From: Cyprinodon diabolis
Taxonomy: Eukaryota > Chordata > Actinopteri > Cyprinodontiformes > Cyprinodontidae
Direction: 5' to 3'
Assembly (NCBI GenBank): GCA_030533445.1
Contig: CM060070.1
Span: 31,172,001 to 31,236,000 of the forward strand
DNA: 64,000 nt
Position 1 is the stretch's first letter. Each line of letters begins with the position of its first letter. Below the pieces are notes generated by a model. The model was not told the origin of the DNA and did no database searches. It saw only the letters and a list, made by a program, of their open reading frames with translations. Below are positions 63,724 to 64,000 of this stretch, piece after piece. A program made the position numbers and the translations under genes.

Positions 63724-64000
63724 CTGTCAGTAATCACACAATGTTGAGCTGTTATAATAAAAACAACTAAACTGCTCTCATGGAATTGATAATTTTTTTT
63801 GTATATCTATTAAAGGTATTGTGGAGGATTCTTTAAAAGACCCCCCTACCCACTTAAAAAACATGCTCATGCTAGAGCATTTAAAATGTGCTGTTCTCAT
63901 AGCTCATACAAGCTTACAGTGTCCACATCCAGCGGGGACTATATAGTGGACTCTATAGCAAACCCACTTAACTGACCATTCCACAGATGATCACTGCTTT

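Overview
The window is genomic DNA from a ray-finned (teleost) fish. It has short, conserved vertebrate neuronal exons separated by AT-rich introns, and those introns carry typical fish repeats: Tc1-like transposons, an L2-clade LINE, a Rex3/RTE fragment, a hAT element, MITEs and tRNA-type SINEs. Two protein-coding genes are present, both on the minus strand. I do not assign a species.

Gene 1 (about 10,953-51,173, promoter probably near 59.2 kb) is unc13a (Munc13-1), the presynaptic vesicle-priming factor. Forty exons were read from the sequence; every junction has consensus or near-consensus splice sites and all phases agree. In order they encode C2A, a Ser/acidic linker, a calmodulin-binding segment, C1, C2B and most of the MUN domain. 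The start-codon exon was not found. The 3' end (rest of the MUN-C2C linker and C2C) lies left of the window, so the first 10.9 kb is intron. Two of the exons are only 6 nt long.

Gene 2 (60,925-63,723, continuing past the right edge) is hmg20b (BRAF35), a subunit of the LSD1-CoREST repressor complex. Its last six exons are present. The exon that ends the HMG-box region is split by a complete 1,248-bp Tc1-like transposon with an open transposase frame. Removing the transposon and one TA restores the expected frame exactly, so this allele looks disrupted by a recent insertion.

Layout, left to right: 0-11 kb, unc13a intron with an antisense L2 LINE, telomere-like repeats and a foldback element; 11-34 kb, MUN, C2B and C1 exons with several MITEs; 34-51 kb, N-terminal exons with a second intact Tc1-like element (DD36E spacing) and a TTAA-flanked MITE; 51-59 kb, long first intron with Rex3 and Tc1 fragments; about 59.1-59.3 kb, CpG-rich promoter-like segment with CRE, YY1-like and split REST-like motifs; 60-64 kb, hmg20b with its Tc1 insertion.

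The main observation is the transposon in the hmg20b coding exon. The unc13a microexons, the altered calmodulin-binding motif and the promoter motifs come next. No tRNA, rRNA or CRISPR array was seen.
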